A stretch of 64,000 nt of DNA. Origin: Cytophagales bacterium. Lineage in GTDB: Bacteria; Bacteroidota; Bacteroidia; Cytophagales; 172606-1. The translations under genes were made by a program, and so were the position numbers. The notes under the pieces are model-generated. The model ran no database searches. It was not told where the DNA came from and was given only the letters and a program-made list of their open reading frames with translations. This document shows, piece by piece, positions 17,998 through 27,820 of this stretch (within the stretch, counting starts at the first letter, position 1; every line of letters begins with the position of its first letter). The stretch lies in the NCBI GenBank assembly GCA_030448185.1, contig JAUJNL010000001.1:93069-157068 (forward strand), in the 5' to 3' direction.

Positions 17998-18385
17998 GGC
18001 AGTAAATAGTTTAAGGTTTGGTTAAATAGTGAACTGGCCAATTGAGTATTTTTCATTGGCTTTCTAAAGTAAGTACGATGCTTCTGCAAGAAGGTTGTCC
18101 GAAGTATGCGAATAATTTATAATTAGCGCTTCGTTATCTGGTTGTTGGATAGAGGGAAGTAATGATACCTGGAAAGTTTCTGCCTTTTTTAGAAATCAGA
18201 TAACCATTACGGCAACGGGGCTTGGCTAAGCGTTGATAATCAAACTGTTCACAGTAAGTTACGATTTTTATAATATTCAGGTCAGCGGCGTATAAACAGC
18301 GAAACTGCTGCAATCAGTAGCGCTATTGTCCGAGTACAACCAGTCGTGCTTGCTAAAAAACTTCTCTAATGAGCACCTAAGCCCA
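17998..18385. other. Intergenic region, no feature recognised
   Basis: About 390 bases between the YtxH gene and the end of the AraC gene. I see no convincing frame, RNA gene or strong hairpin. It should hold the YtxH promoter, but no clean TAnnTTTG box was found. Confidence 0.5.
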
Positions 18386-19261
18386 TCAACTTTTCGCCTG
18401 TTTGGTATACCGGTGCTGATACTTGAGTGGACTTTCCTTCACGATTTCCTTGAACTGCCGGTTAAAGTTAGAAATCGTCCGGAAGCCGCATTCATAGGCA
18501 ATCTGCGACACGCTTAGCTTTTCCTCAATCAGCAGGCGGCAGGCGTGACCAATGCGGATTTCACTCACAAAATCAGAGAACGTCTTATTGGCCCGGGCCT
18601 TGAAGTACCGGCAAAAAGCCGAAGGCGCCATATTAGCCAGAGCCGCTACTTTTTCCAGCGAAATTTCCTGCCGGAAGTTTTGCATCACGTATTCATGGAC
18701 CTTATGCATCCGTTCCGTTTCGGACTCTTTATAGGCGTTGGTAAAGCCCAAACTGGAAATATACTGGTATTCCTCGCTGAGAGATAAGGTATGCAGAATA
18801 TCCAGCAGGCTCAACACACTTTCAAATCCTTCTTTGTTGACCAATTGCCGCATTTTATCGGCTATCCGGCTTTTAGTTTCTCCCGTAATTTCCAGGCCCC
18901 GATTAGAACGTTCAAACAGGTGTTTAATCAGGGCCATATCCTGTTTTTCAAAGAAATCACGCCCTAAAAAATCCTCCTTAAAGTAAATGACAATGCCGTG
19001 AGCCGGCAAAGGGTTGTTTTTATGAAAATAGTAGTCGTCACTCCGCCAGAGGTGCGGCACATTGGGCCCTAAGAAAACCATGTCGCCGGGCATAAAAGCC
19101 TTAATACTATCACCAACAAACCGGGTTCCGTTGCCCTCTAACACGTAGAATAACTGGTATTCGGGGTGAAAATGCCAGTTGGGGTCAAAAAACGAGTCCG
19201 AAAACTCCTTGACAATAAAAGAATGAATCGAAGAAACGGACTTTTTTAGTAAAGCTCTCAT
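18386..19261 (-). CDS. AraC-family transcriptional regulator with cupin sensor domain
   Basis: A 291-residue protein. The N-terminal cupin has the typical HFHPEYQLFYVLEGNG and GDMVFLGPNVPHLW motifs, and the C-terminal pair of HTH motifs (about residues 185-285) ends CGFRTISNFNRQFKEIVKESPLKYQHRY. It probably binds a sugar or related ligand and regulates nearby catabolic genes. The plus-strand sugar cluster from 20.4 kb is the obvious candidate target, but this is inference. The gene is intact. Confidence 0.9.
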   Translation of the reverse strand: MRALLKKSVSSIHSFIVKEFSDSFFDPNWHFHPEYQLFYVLEGNGTRFVGDSIKAFMPGDMVFLGPNVPHLWRSDDYYFHKNNPLPAHGIVIYFKEDFLGRDFFEKQDMALIKHLFERSNRGLEITGETKSRIADKMRQLVNKEGFESVLSLLDILHTLSLSEEYQYISSLGFTNAYKESETERMHKVHEYVMQNFRQEISLEKVAALANMAPSAFCRYFKARANKTFSDFVSEIRIGHACRLLIEEKLSVSQIAYECGFRTISNFNRQFKEIVKESPLKYQHRYTKQAKS

Positions 19262-19353
19262 AGAAAAAGGCCGAAAATATTCTTATACAACGTCCTTCCG
19301 CTTCTGCCACCTGCAACAGAACAAAAGGCCCATTGGCAGTCAATAGCATACTT

Positions 19354-20205
19354 TTACAATTTTTCTATCTCTTCCTTAGAAAGCCCGGTTGATTTAGCAA
19401 TCAGTTCAATAGCTACTCCATTCTTTTTCAGTTCTTTGACAATCTCAATTTGTTTTTCCTGACGACCTTCTTCCCGCGCTTCTTTTCGCATAGTTTCCAT
19501 CACACTATAATTATCCCGGTAGACTTTCAAGCTTTCTTCGTATGTTCTCATCTCTTCTAGAGTTAATTTGGCTAATTCTGCTTCAGTAAATAATTTCTCA
19601 AATACCTTTTCTTGCAATTTCTGCGGTCTTTCCTGCAGCTTGGGCAGGTTTTTGAGCACGTACATCCATTTCTCAAAATGAGTCACTAGCTCATCCTCCC
19701 GCTTCTTGAAACGGGGCATTTCCAAATATATAAACGTTAATTTCTCATAAAAGACTTCAAAAGTCTCTTTATCCAGTAGCTGTACTTCCCGTTTGTAGCG
19801 GTCTTTATCACTTGACTCAGCAAAGGCAAAGTTCAGAATACCAATCGTGTAAACCGCTTTCAGGTAATAGTCCCACTCTCTTCCCTTAGGAGCTTGTTCC
19901 TGAATGGGAAAAGTGGCGTAAAAAATACTACGGTCCTTAAAATACTCCTGCCGTACATTTTGCAGCTCTATGATAAACTTCTCTCCTTTATCATTCTCAC
20001 AATATAAATCAAAAATGGCTTTCCGGTCCGTTTCCGTCTTACCCTGGTTCTCGGTATTGAGATAGCTTAATTCCTTTATCTGTTCTTTGTCTTCCAAAAC
20101 TTGATTCAAGAAATCAATCAGCAGCTCTTTATTGAACTCGGTTCCGAATAGCTTCTTGAAGCCAAAATCCGTGAAGGGATTGATGTATTTCTCTTCTACA
20201 CTCAT
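19354..20205 (-). CDS. Rpn-type PD-(D/E)XK nuclease / putative transposase
   Basis: A 283-residue protein of the Rpn / PD-(D/E)XK transposase-like family. It opens with YINPFTDFGFKKLFGTEFNKELLIDFLNQVL. The active-site residues look like Asp66 (IFDLYCEND) and Glu80-x-Gln82 (FIIELQN). The C-terminus has the repeat-like helix motif KEEGRQ-type then KKNGVAIELIAKSTGLSKEEI, common in this family. Such proteins are associated with recombination and turn up repeatedly in Bacteroidota genomes. No terminal repeats flank it, so it is not an obvious IS. Confidence 0.85.
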   Translation of the reverse strand: MSVEEKYINPFTDFGFKKLFGTEFNKELLIDFLNQVLEDKEQIKELSYLNTENQGKTETDRKAIFDLYCENDKGEKFIIELQNVRQEYFKDRSIFYATFPIQEQAPKGREWDYYLKAVYTIGILNFAFAESSDKDRYKREVQLLDKETFEVFYEKLTFIYLEMPRFKKREDELVTHFEKWMYVLKNLPKLQERPQKLQEKVFEKLFTEAELAKLTLEEMRTYEESLKVYRDNYSVMETMRKEAREEGRQEKQIEIVKELKKNGVAIELIAKSTGLSKEEIEKL

Positions 20206-20413
20206 AAATCAAAAATACTTATTCACGACCAGATATTCTTATTTATTGGGTACCAACGGCGTACTGAAGAGTTTTGGAGAGTTTTATACTTTTTATTAAC
20301 CAGTAATTTAATCAATTATAAATTTTAGGTCAAAATACAGTCAAAAATGGTTAAAAGAGGCACACTTCAATATATAGTATTTATCTAATATTGTATTGAC
20401 TAAAATCTGGAGT

Positions 20414-21280
20414 ATGAAATTACTAATGAACCTGCTGCTGTGGACGACTGAGATGGAGGACGACATGCTGCCCATTCTGGAGAACCTGAAGGCAATGGGC
20501 TTTGACGGTATGGAAGTGCCAATGTTTAGCACGGACCAAAGCAAATGGAAAAAGTGGTCCCACCACTTCGACCAGTTGGGCCTTTACCGCATCGCCGTTA
20601 CCTATTGCGATGCAGCATATAACCCGATAAGTCCTGATGCACAAACCCGCCGAAAGGCAATTGACCGGCTCAAGCAATTAACCGAATGCAGTCAGCTGTT
20701 GGGTGCCGATATTCTGGCCGGCCCAATTCATTCCGCCCTGAATGTATTTACTGGAAAGGGTCCGACACAGGAAGAATGGAATTGGTCCGTTGAGGCAATT
20801 AGGCAGGTGACAGCGTACGCCAAAAGCGGTGGTATTACGCTTGGCATCGAGTACCTTAACCGCTTCGAAAACTATCTGGTAAGCTGTACTGACGATGTAC
20901 TCCGCTTTGTCCGGGACGTGAATCATCCCAATTGCCGGATTATGTTCGATACCTTCCATGCCAATATCGAGGAAAAAAATATTGCCGATGCTTTCCGGAA
21001 GTGTGCTGCGGAAGTAGCGTATGTTCAGATATCGGAGAACGACCGGAGTACGCCGGGTAAAGGGCACGTAGAATGGACCTCCTTTTTTGATGCGTTAAAA
21101 GATACTGATTATCAGGGCTGTCTGTCCATTGAAGCCTTTGGTCGTCGCCAGCCCGACTTAGCCGCCGCCACCAAAATATGGCGGGCCATGTTCGAAAGCG
21201 AAGACCAGCTGGCCCGCGACGGCCTGGCCTTCCTGCAAAAAGAAGTAAGCAAACGGTTCATTACAGTCAATAGTCAATAG
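20414..21280 (+). CDS. Sugar phosphate isomerase/epimerase (TIM barrel)
   Basis: A 288-residue protein from ATG 20414 (the frame opens earlier at a TTG). It resembles the tagatose/psicose 3-epimerase group of xylose-isomerase-like TIM barrels. Likely metal and catalytic residues are Glu146 (GIEYLNRFE), Asp179 (MFDTFHAN) and Glu240 (LSIEAFG). The position usually held by a metal-ligand His reads Gln205 in YVQISENDR. SENDRSTPGKGHVEW is also typical. It probably isomerises or epimerises a keto-sugar. It leads a plus-strand cluster with a Gfo/Idh oxidoreductase. Confidence 0.85.
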   Translation: MKLLMNLLLWTTEMEDDMLPILENLKAMGFDGMEVPMFSTDQSKWKKWSHHFDQLGLYRIAVTYCDAAYNPISPDAQTRRKAIDRLKQLTECSQLLGADILAGPIHSALNVFTGKGPTQEEWNWSVEAIRQVTAYAKSGGITLGIEYLNRFENYLVSCTDDVLRFVRDVNHPNCRIMFDTFHANIEEKNIADAFRKCAAEVAYVQISENDRSTPGKGHVEWTSFFDALKDTDYQGCLSIEAFGRRQPDLAAATKIWRAMFESEDQLARDGLAFLQKEVSKRFITVNSQ

Positions 21281-21403
21281 TGAACTAGTCATTGGTTGAC
21301 TGGTCATTAGTGTTTACCTGAATGCACTTTTCCTAATGACTACTGACAATTGACCTATTTCCATAAATCAGCACATAATCTCATCAGCAAATCAACTATC
21401 AGC

Positions 21404-22528
21404 ATGAGCAAAAAAATTAACGTAGCCATTGTAGGCTTAGGCTTTGGGGCCGAATTTATACCTATCTATCAAAGGCACCCTCACACTGCTATGTATGCTA
21501 TTTGCCAGCGGACCGAAAGCAAATTGAAGCAGATTGGCGATGCCTTCGGCGTGGAAAAGCGGTATGCCGATTTAGACGAATTACTTAAGGACCCGAACGT
21601 AGACGTGGTGCACATCAATTCGCCTATTCACCTGCACGCGTCCCAAAGTCTGGCCGCGTTGCGGGCCGGCAAACACGTAGCCTGTACCGTTCCGATGGCA
21701 ACCACCGTGGAGGAATGTATGCAGATTGTAGAGGCCCAGCGGGAATCAGGTAAGAAGTATATGATGATGGAGACGGTGGTGTATAGCCGGGAATTTCTGT
21801 TCGTGAAAGAACTGTACGAGAAAGGCGAACTGGGTAAGGTGCAGTTCCTGAAAGCCAGTCATCAGCAGGACATGGACGGCTGGCCCGACTATTGGCCGGG
21901 ATTGCCACCGATGCACTATGCCACGCACTGCGTGGGTCCGGTAGCGGGATTATTGAAACTGGAAGCCGAATACGTTTCCTGCTTTGGCTCGGGCCGCATC
22001 CGCGAAGAACTTATCCAGCACTACAATTCGCCTTTCGCCATTGAAAGTGCCCATATTAAGTTTAAGGACAGCGACTTAGCGGCTTACGTGTACCGTTCCC
22101 TGTTCGACACCGCCCGGCAGTACCGTGAAAGTTTTGAAGTATACGGAAGCAAAAAATCATTCGAATGGCCGCTTATTGAAGGCGAAGATCCGGTAATTCA
22201 TACTGCCAAGAAGGACGAACATGAAATTCCGGCCAAGGTAAAAGTGCCTGATTATGCGCACCTGCTTCCGGAGCCTATTCAATTGTTTACTACGAAAGGA
22301 GTTTACGACATCGAAGAAAACCAGCACCTGTCATTCCTCCAGGGCAGTGGACACGGCGGTTCGCACCCGCACATGGTTCATGAATTTATCATGAGCATCG
22401 TCGAAGACCGGGAGCCCTTCCCGAACGCAGCGCAGTCGGCTAACTGGACCAGCGTGGGTATTCTGGCGCATGAATCAGCCATGAAAGGCGGAGAAATCAT
22501 TCAGATTCCGGATTTTACGGCAATATGA
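21404..22528 (+). CDS. Gfo/Idh/MocA family oxidoreductase
   Basis: A 374-residue protein from ATG 21404. The N-terminal Rossmann fold has KINVAIVGLGFGAEF. The usual EKP motif is replaced by CTVPMATTVEEC, so the catalytic Lys is missing at that site. The C-terminal alpha/beta domain contains HYATHCVGPVAGLL. Members oxidise or reduce sugars at C1 or C3 using NAD(P). Because of its neighbours (epimerase before, ThuA protein after) a role in keto-sugar metabolism is likely. Its stop overlaps the next start by 4 bases (ATGA). Confidence 0.88.
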   Translation: MSKKINVAIVGLGFGAEFIPIYQRHPHTAMYAICQRTESKLKQIGDAFGVEKRYADLDELLKDPNVDVVHINSPIHLHASQSLAALRAGKHVACTVPMATTVEECMQIVEAQRESGKKYMMMETVVYSREFLFVKELYEKGELGKVQFLKASHQQDMDGWPDYWPGLPPMHYATHCVGPVAGLLKLEAEYVSCFGSGRIREELIQHYNSPFAIESAHIKFKDSDLAAYVYRSLFDTARQYRESFEVYGSKKSFEWPLIEGEDPVIHTAKKDEHEIPAKVKVPDYAHLLPEPIQLFTTKGVYDIEENQHLSFLQGSGHGGSHPHMVHEFIMSIVEDREPFPNAAQSANWTSVGILAHESAMKGGEIIQIPDFTAI

Positions 22529-22953
22529 ATCAGTCGCCCGTAAGCCTTCAGCTCATTGACACTTTTCCAGCCGATCCATTAACCGGCAAAGTACCGGATG
22601 AGCATTACGCTATCGTTGAGAAAAGTTCGCAAGCAAAGGTTGGCGGCATTCGATTGCGGTTAAGTAACCGAGATGATATTCTGCTCTATGCTGGTCACAT
22701 TGGCTACGACGTAGATGAAGCCTATCGCGGACAACATTATGCGGCTTATGCTTGCCTTGAAATGAAGCCGATTGCGTTAAAGCACGGATTCAGGGAGGTT
22801 TGGATTACCTGTAATCCTGACAATTGGCCTTCGCGTCGAACCTGTGAACGCATTGGGGCGGAGTTAGTAGAAATCGTTGATCTACCGGAGGACAGCGATA
22901 TGTACCAAGACGGCGAACGCCAGAAATGCCGCTATCGATGGCAATTACTTTAA
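22525..22953 (+). CDS. GNAT family N-acetyltransferase
   Basis: A 142-residue protein with the GNAT fold: VGGIRLRL beta strands, then AGHIGYDVDEAYRGQHYAAYACLEM, where the R-G-x-x-Y/A acetyl-CoA loop is recognisable, and VWITCNPDNWPSRRTCERIGAELVEI. The substrate is unknown. It is translationally coupled to the oxidoreductase through a 4-base overlap, which suggests a joint function or joint transcription. Confidence 0.85.
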   Translation: MNQSPVSLQLIDTFPADPLTGKVPDEHYAIVEKSSQAKVGGIRLRLSNRDDILLYAGHIGYDVDEAYRGQHYAAYACLEMKPIALKHGFREVWITCNPDNWPSRRTCERIGAELVEIVDLPEDSDMYQDGERQKCRYRWQLL

Positions 22954-23059
22954 ATCTCACTTATGCAATGAACGTCATACAAGCAAAATTTATCATTGCT
23001 CTATTGGGTTTGCTGCTGCTTATCCAATGCGTCAATCAAGCAACAATCCGCTTAAAACT

Positions 23060-23193
23060 GGCGCAAGTCTTAGCGAAGCGAGACTTGCGCCCCTAAATAA
23101 TTGCCAGTCTCCCACTGGCAGGAAGTCGTAGAGACGCAATGCATTGCGTCTCTACCTATCATCTCTCCTCACAAGACTGAAGTCTTGCGCGAG
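23060..23193 (+). repeat. Modular palindromic repeat, copy A
   Basis: Three hairpin modules in a row: GGCGCAAGTCT (23060-23070) with AGACTTGCGCC (23081-23091); TTGCCAGT...ACTGGCAGG near 23101-23122; and a perfect 28-base palindrome at 23128-23155 centred on ATGCAT. A fourth hairpin ACAAGACT/AGTCTTGCG follows. The same modules recur at 29527-29612 and, reversed, at 35403-35484. Confidence 0.8.
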
Positions 23194-23197
23194 GTAT

Positions 23198-23331
23198 GTC
23201 ATTGCGAGGAACGAAGCAACTATTCTCACCGAAGGTAATCTATACAGCCTAAAGGTTGCAAAGCGTGTCGGTAGCTTCAAAGATTTATGTTTGTTTATAC
23301 CCGTTCAGATTGCTTCGTTCCTCGCAATGAC
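23198..23331 (+). repeat. REP-like palindromic element, second copy
   Basis: Arms GTCATTGCGAGGAACGAAGC (from 23198) and its complement (ending 23331) enclose about 90 bases. The arms match the element at 11306-11399, but the interior differs and is longer. It lies in the leader of the ThuA-domain gene. Confidence 0.8.
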
Positions 23332-23362
23332 GCTTCTTACTATTTCTAACATTCGACATCCC

Positions 23363-26300
23363 ATGCATCTGCTCAATAAAAACTTTTTGGCAAGACACAG
23401 CACACTGGCAGCGGTGTCTTGCCTGTTGCTTTCCCTGCTGCTCACCTATTGTACGTCCAGTAAGACGGGCAGCGGACAAAATCTATCTAAAACCACTGGT
23501 AAAGCCCGAAGGATAGAAATTTTATTTTTAGGAGATAATAACCACCACAAACCTGCCGAACGGGTTCCGGCGCTGATGGCGGCGCTGGGCAGCAAAGGCA
23601 TTAACATCACTTACACCGACAACTTGGCTGACCTCAACTCCGAGACGCTGGCCAAATATGACGGGCTGCTGATTTATGCCAATTGGGATACCCTACCGGC
23701 TCAGCAGGAAAAAGCCCTTCTAGACTACGTGGCTTCCGGTAAAGGATTTATTCCGGTGCATTGCGCTTCTTTCTGCTTCCACAATTCGGAAGAGTACGTG
23801 AAAATGGTTGGTGGAAAGTTCTGGCGGCATAAAATGGATACCATTCAGGCCTCGATTACCCAACCTGGACATCCGGCCGTAGCCGGGCTTCAACCCTTTA
23901 AATCGGTAGATGAAACCTATCTGCACGAGAAACTGCAACCGGATAACAACGTGCTGATGGAGCGGGAAATAGAAGCCGACCAAACCACTGACAAGCCCGG
24001 TCAGAAAACCGAACCTTATACCTGGACCCGTTCATATGGCAAAGGCCGCGTATTTTACACCGCCTACGGTCACGACGAACGGACTTGGAATAACCCCGGC
24101 TTTCAGGCATTATTGGAAAAGGGCATTTTATGGGCTGTAGGTGACGAGGTCAAAAAACTCCACGATGCCCTGAATCCGCAACCATTTGCCTACAAAGAGG
24201 CAAAGCTGCCGAACTACGAAGGCCGTCCTGGTCCGCAAATGCAGCAACTGGCCCTTTCGCCGGAGGAGTCCATGAAGCACATTCAGGTGCCGGCTGATTT
24301 TACCCTCGGGCTGTTTGCCCATGAACCTGACGTAATGCACCCGATTGCCATGACCTGGGATGAACGCGGAAGGCTCTACGTATTGATTACCAAAGATTAT
24401 CCGAATGAACGAAAAGAGCAGGGCGGCAGTGACTATATTCTCATTTACGAGGACACGAACCAGGATGGCAAAGCCGATAAGTTTACCCGCTTTGCGGACG
24501 GACTGAGTGTACCAACGGGTTTAGTGCGGTACAACGGTGGCCTGATTGTATCGCAGGCTCCGCACATGCTGTATCTGAAAGACACCAACGGCGACGACAA
24601 AGCCGACGAGAAAAAAATTCTGTTTACGGGCTGGGGCACTTTTGACACCCACGCCGGCCCGTCTAACCTCCAATACGGCTTTGATAACTGGATCTATGGC
24701 AGCGTCGGTTACGCCGGATTCAAGGGAAAATTTGGTAGTGATTCCTTGAAATTCAGCCAAGGCTTTTACCGGTTCAAGCCGGACGGCTCAAAATTGGAAT
24801 ACCTGACCAGCACCTCCAACAACACCTGGGGCCTCGCTTTTAACGAAATGGGTGATTTGTTCGGCTCCACGGCCAACAATGCCCACGGCTGGTATGCGCC
24901 TATTCCGCACCGCTACTTTCATTCTGCCCCCGGCGTAGACAATGGCAGCCGCAGCACCGATACCCACAAAGATATGAAGCCCATTACCGGCAAAGTTCGG
25001 CAGGTAGACGTATTTGGGGGCTTTACGGCGGCTTCCGGGCATAACTTCTACACGGCCCGGGCCTTCCCTAAAGCTTATTGGAATAACGTAGCTTTTGTAA
25101 CGGAGCCTACCGGACACATTGTGCACCAGAATATTATGGTGAAAAACGGCACGGACTACGAAGACAAGGAAGGCTTAGGCTTTAACCTGCTGGCGGGTGC
25201 CGACGAATGGGTATCCCCGGTTTTTGCTGAGGTAGGTCCGGATGGCGCCGTTTGGGTAGCCGATTGGTACAGCTTTATCATCCAGCACAATCCTACTCCA
25301 AAGGGGGCAGAAAATGGACCCGGTAACGCGTACCAAACTGATTTAAGGGATTATACGCACGGCCGTATTTACCGCGTGGCCTACAAACAGGCACCAGCTT
25401 ACCAACCGCTTTCGCTGAGCAAAGACCGGCCGCAGGAACTGGTAGCAGCCCTTGGGAATAATAACCTGTTCTGGCGTCAAACCGCGCAACGTTTATTGGT
25501 AGAAAGAGGGCAGAAAGATGTGGTTCCGCAGTTAATTGAGTTAGTTAAAAACCAGTCGCTGGACGAGATTGGCAACAATCCGGGTGCCATTCATGCCCTT
25601 TGGACGTTGCACGGCTTAGGCGCTTTAGATGGTTCAGATGCGGGTGCCCTCCAGGCTGCAACCGCTGCGCTGAAGCATCGGAGTTACGGTGTCCGGAAAA
25701 CGGCTATTCAGGTACTGCCCCGTAACGCTTCCTCTGTAGATGCGTTGTTACAAGCCAATAGCTTGAATGATTCCGAGCCGCTAGTGGTACTCAATACCCT
25801 GCTGGCCTTCAGCGAAATGCCTCTGACATCGGGTGCAGAGAAAGCAATATTAGCCCGGCTTGACCAGTCGAAAGAGGTCAATGACCGCTGGTTGCCCGAT
25901 GCATTTGCCTGCGTATTGACCAGCAATGAAGGTAAAGGGTTGAAAGCTTACCTGAAGCAACATGCCGCGAAAGCGGGCACGCAACCCAGGCAGTCTTACA
26001 GTGAGATGGGGAATCGCCGGAATCATACGGGCATGAACCATACCCCTGCCCAAACGGTAGCCAATACGCAATCCTCGGGCAATGGACCAGACTTGGTCAT
26101 TACGGGAGTACGCACAGAACCGGCTTCTCCGTACGTGCGGGAAAATGTACGGCTTTTGGTGGATGTAAAGAATGCGGGTGGTACAGCTGTTCCAACCGGA
26201 ACGACGACCCCGCTGGCTATCCGGATTGAGGGCATGGGACAAACGATTGAGTTGGTAAGTTTTACCCATAAAGAAGGCATTCCGGCCGGAGAAACAGTAA

Positions 26301-27138
26301 CCATCGAAAAAGGGACTAACGGCCCCCTGGACCGGAAACTTAGGGTTCAACTCTGAAAAAGCCGGTACTTATACGGTAACCGTAGTAACGGACCGCGAAA
26401 ACCAGATTCCGGAAGGCAATGAAACCAACAATACCTTTACCCATAAACTTACCTACCGCGGACCACAGAGTTTATCGGCTTATGCCATCGAACGGGCAGC
26501 ACGCAGCTATACTTCCGTTGCCCCAGTCGATTCGGTAGTGGCCCTGCTACGGCAGTCGCAGCAACTGGGAGCCGAAAGCAGTCAGGCAGTAGTGAAAGGC
26601 GTATCGGAAGGCTGGAATCCGAAGCGGCCCGGCACGGTGCGGGAAGCCGATAAAAAATTCCTGACAAGTTTGGCTAGTACCATTTCCCCTGACAACCGGG
26701 AAAGATATGCTCGCTTGATGCAAACCTGGGGACTGGCAGCTGCCGAACAGGCCGATCCCAACGTCCAGGTAATCCGGCTTAAAGTCGTACGTGAAGCCTT
26801 GCAGTTTGACAAAAAGGAATTTTCCGTAAAAGCCGGCAAGCCGGTAGAGGTGGTGCTGGAAAACCCGGATGCCATGCAGCATAATTTTGTACTCGGCAAA
26901 CAGGGAACCATGGACAAGATTGGGCAGGCCGCCGACAAAATGATTACGCAACCGGATGCAGCAGCTAAAATTACGACGTGCCGGAAATTCCGGAAGTGCT
27001 GGCGGCAACCAAACTCGTAGACCCCGACAATACCGTGAAAGTCCGGTTTACGGCTCCGGCCAAAAAGGAGATTACCCCTACGTATGTACCTTCCCAGGAC
27101 ACTGGCGGGTGATGAAGGGTGTAATGAGAGTAGAATAG
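23363..27138 (+). pseudogene. ThuA / PQQ-type propeller / HEAT / CARDB / azurin fusion lipoprotein (frameshifted)
   Basis: Start chosen at ATG 23363, which gives a lipoprotein signal ending LLLTYC. Domains in order: ThuA-like (about residues 45-265; IEILFLGDNNHHKPAERVPAL), a beta-propeller of the dehydrogenase type (PIAMTWDERGRLYVL to HGRIYRVAY), HEAT-like repeats, a CARDB domain (GPDLVITGVRTEPASPYVREN) and an azurin-type domain. The last has all type-1 copper ligands: His in AMQHNFVL, Cys and His in VCTFPGHW, Met in MKGVM. Three single-base errors split the frame: C5 at 26323-26327 (one extra), A4 at 26967-26970 (one missing), GG at 27067-27068 (one missing). Corrected, the protein has about 1,258 residues. 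No CxxCH heme motif is seen. Confidence 0.85.
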
Positions 27139-27148
27139 TACATTACTG

Positions 27149-27184
27149 AAAAGCCCCGGATGCCACTGGCTCCGGGGCTTTTTT
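27149..27184 (+). terminator. Intrinsic terminator after the ThuA fusion gene
   Basis: AAAAGCCCCGGA pairs with TCCGGGGCTTTT around a 10-base loop, followed by six T. It ends the sugar cluster begun at 20.4 kb. Confidence 0.9.
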
Positions 27185-27319
27185 ATTTTAGCTATATTAC
27201 GCTTCAAGTAAATTTTAAATGTGAGACCTTAAATGCTTTTTATCCATTTATTTCTTTTATCATCTCTTTCAAGGTCTTATCCTCTATACTTTCAAGCTCT
27301 GATTTGTCATAAATAGTTA

Positions 27320-27580
27320 TTTTTGAAAACTCAGTAAACATTGTAAAATACTGATAATCATAGAGATAATGAATTTTACCAGTCGCTTGCCTCCGGCGAG
27401 TGACGACTATCAGAGGGCCTCCGGCCCGTTTTATGGGAAGACGGAACTTATCCAGTAGGTTGTATTGCCTCTTTCCCGCAGGCGAGACGCCTGCTCCATA
27501 GTCGTCACTCGCCGGAGGCAAGCGACTGCCCTTCACTATAGGAATACTACTCAACTATTTATCTCTTTTACTGAGTTTTC
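27320..27580. mobile_element. 261-base miniature inverted-repeat element inserted in relE
   Basis: It is flanked by a 5-base direct repeat AGTTA at 27315-27319 and 27581-27585. Terminal inverted repeats are GAAAACTCAGTAAA (27325-27338) and TTTACTGAGTTTTC (27567-27580); the left end has five extra T. The interior holds a 145-base hairpin (27382-27526). No coding frame of its own is convincing. Excision restores the host toxin reading frame (apart from one likely base error), which supports the boundaries. Confidence 0.78.
27382..27526. repeat. Long perfect hairpin inside the miniature element
   Basis: The 29-base arms at 27382-27410 and 27498-27526 are exact complements (left arm begins GTCGCTTGCCTCCGGCGAGT). 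The loop carries smaller palindromes such as GCAGGCGAGACGCCTGC. The arms are GC-rich, unlike the AT-rich outer parts of the element, so this could be an element within an element. Confidence 0.85.
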
Positions 27581-27820
27581 AGTTAGTAGGTAAATTTCGA
27601 GTCTTCCGTTATTACGTACGTGATGATTCTCAATCCACCACTTTTACTGCCCTTGCTTTTAACTCCAACTCGCACTTTATAGGCATTGTGCCCAAGACTT
27701 TTACCTTGAGACGGGTTGGCAAGTAAACCCTGCTCAAATAGATGCAACTCTGCAGCTAGAGAAGTATATTTCTTGAGTAACTTCTTGGCTTGTTTCTTAA
27801 ATCTAGGGGTAGGAATAACC

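Noticed and set aside
20210..20217. TATTTTTG on the minus strand as the promoter of the Rpn gene.
   Set aside because: It would place the transcript start inside the start codon.
23144..23362. The upstream part of the ThuA frame as an 73-residue N-terminal extension.
   Set aside because: It is translated from the REP element; the lipoprotein signal starts cleanly at ATG 23363.
27382..27526. A CRISPR or attachment site at the long inverted repeat.
   Set aside because: Only one inverted pair exists, with no regularly spaced direct repeats and no integrase or Cas gene nearby.
27325..27580. An invertible DNA switch between the 14-base inverted repeats in the relE locus.
   Set aside because: Inversion would not restore the toxin frame, whereas excision does, and flanking direct repeats fit transposition.
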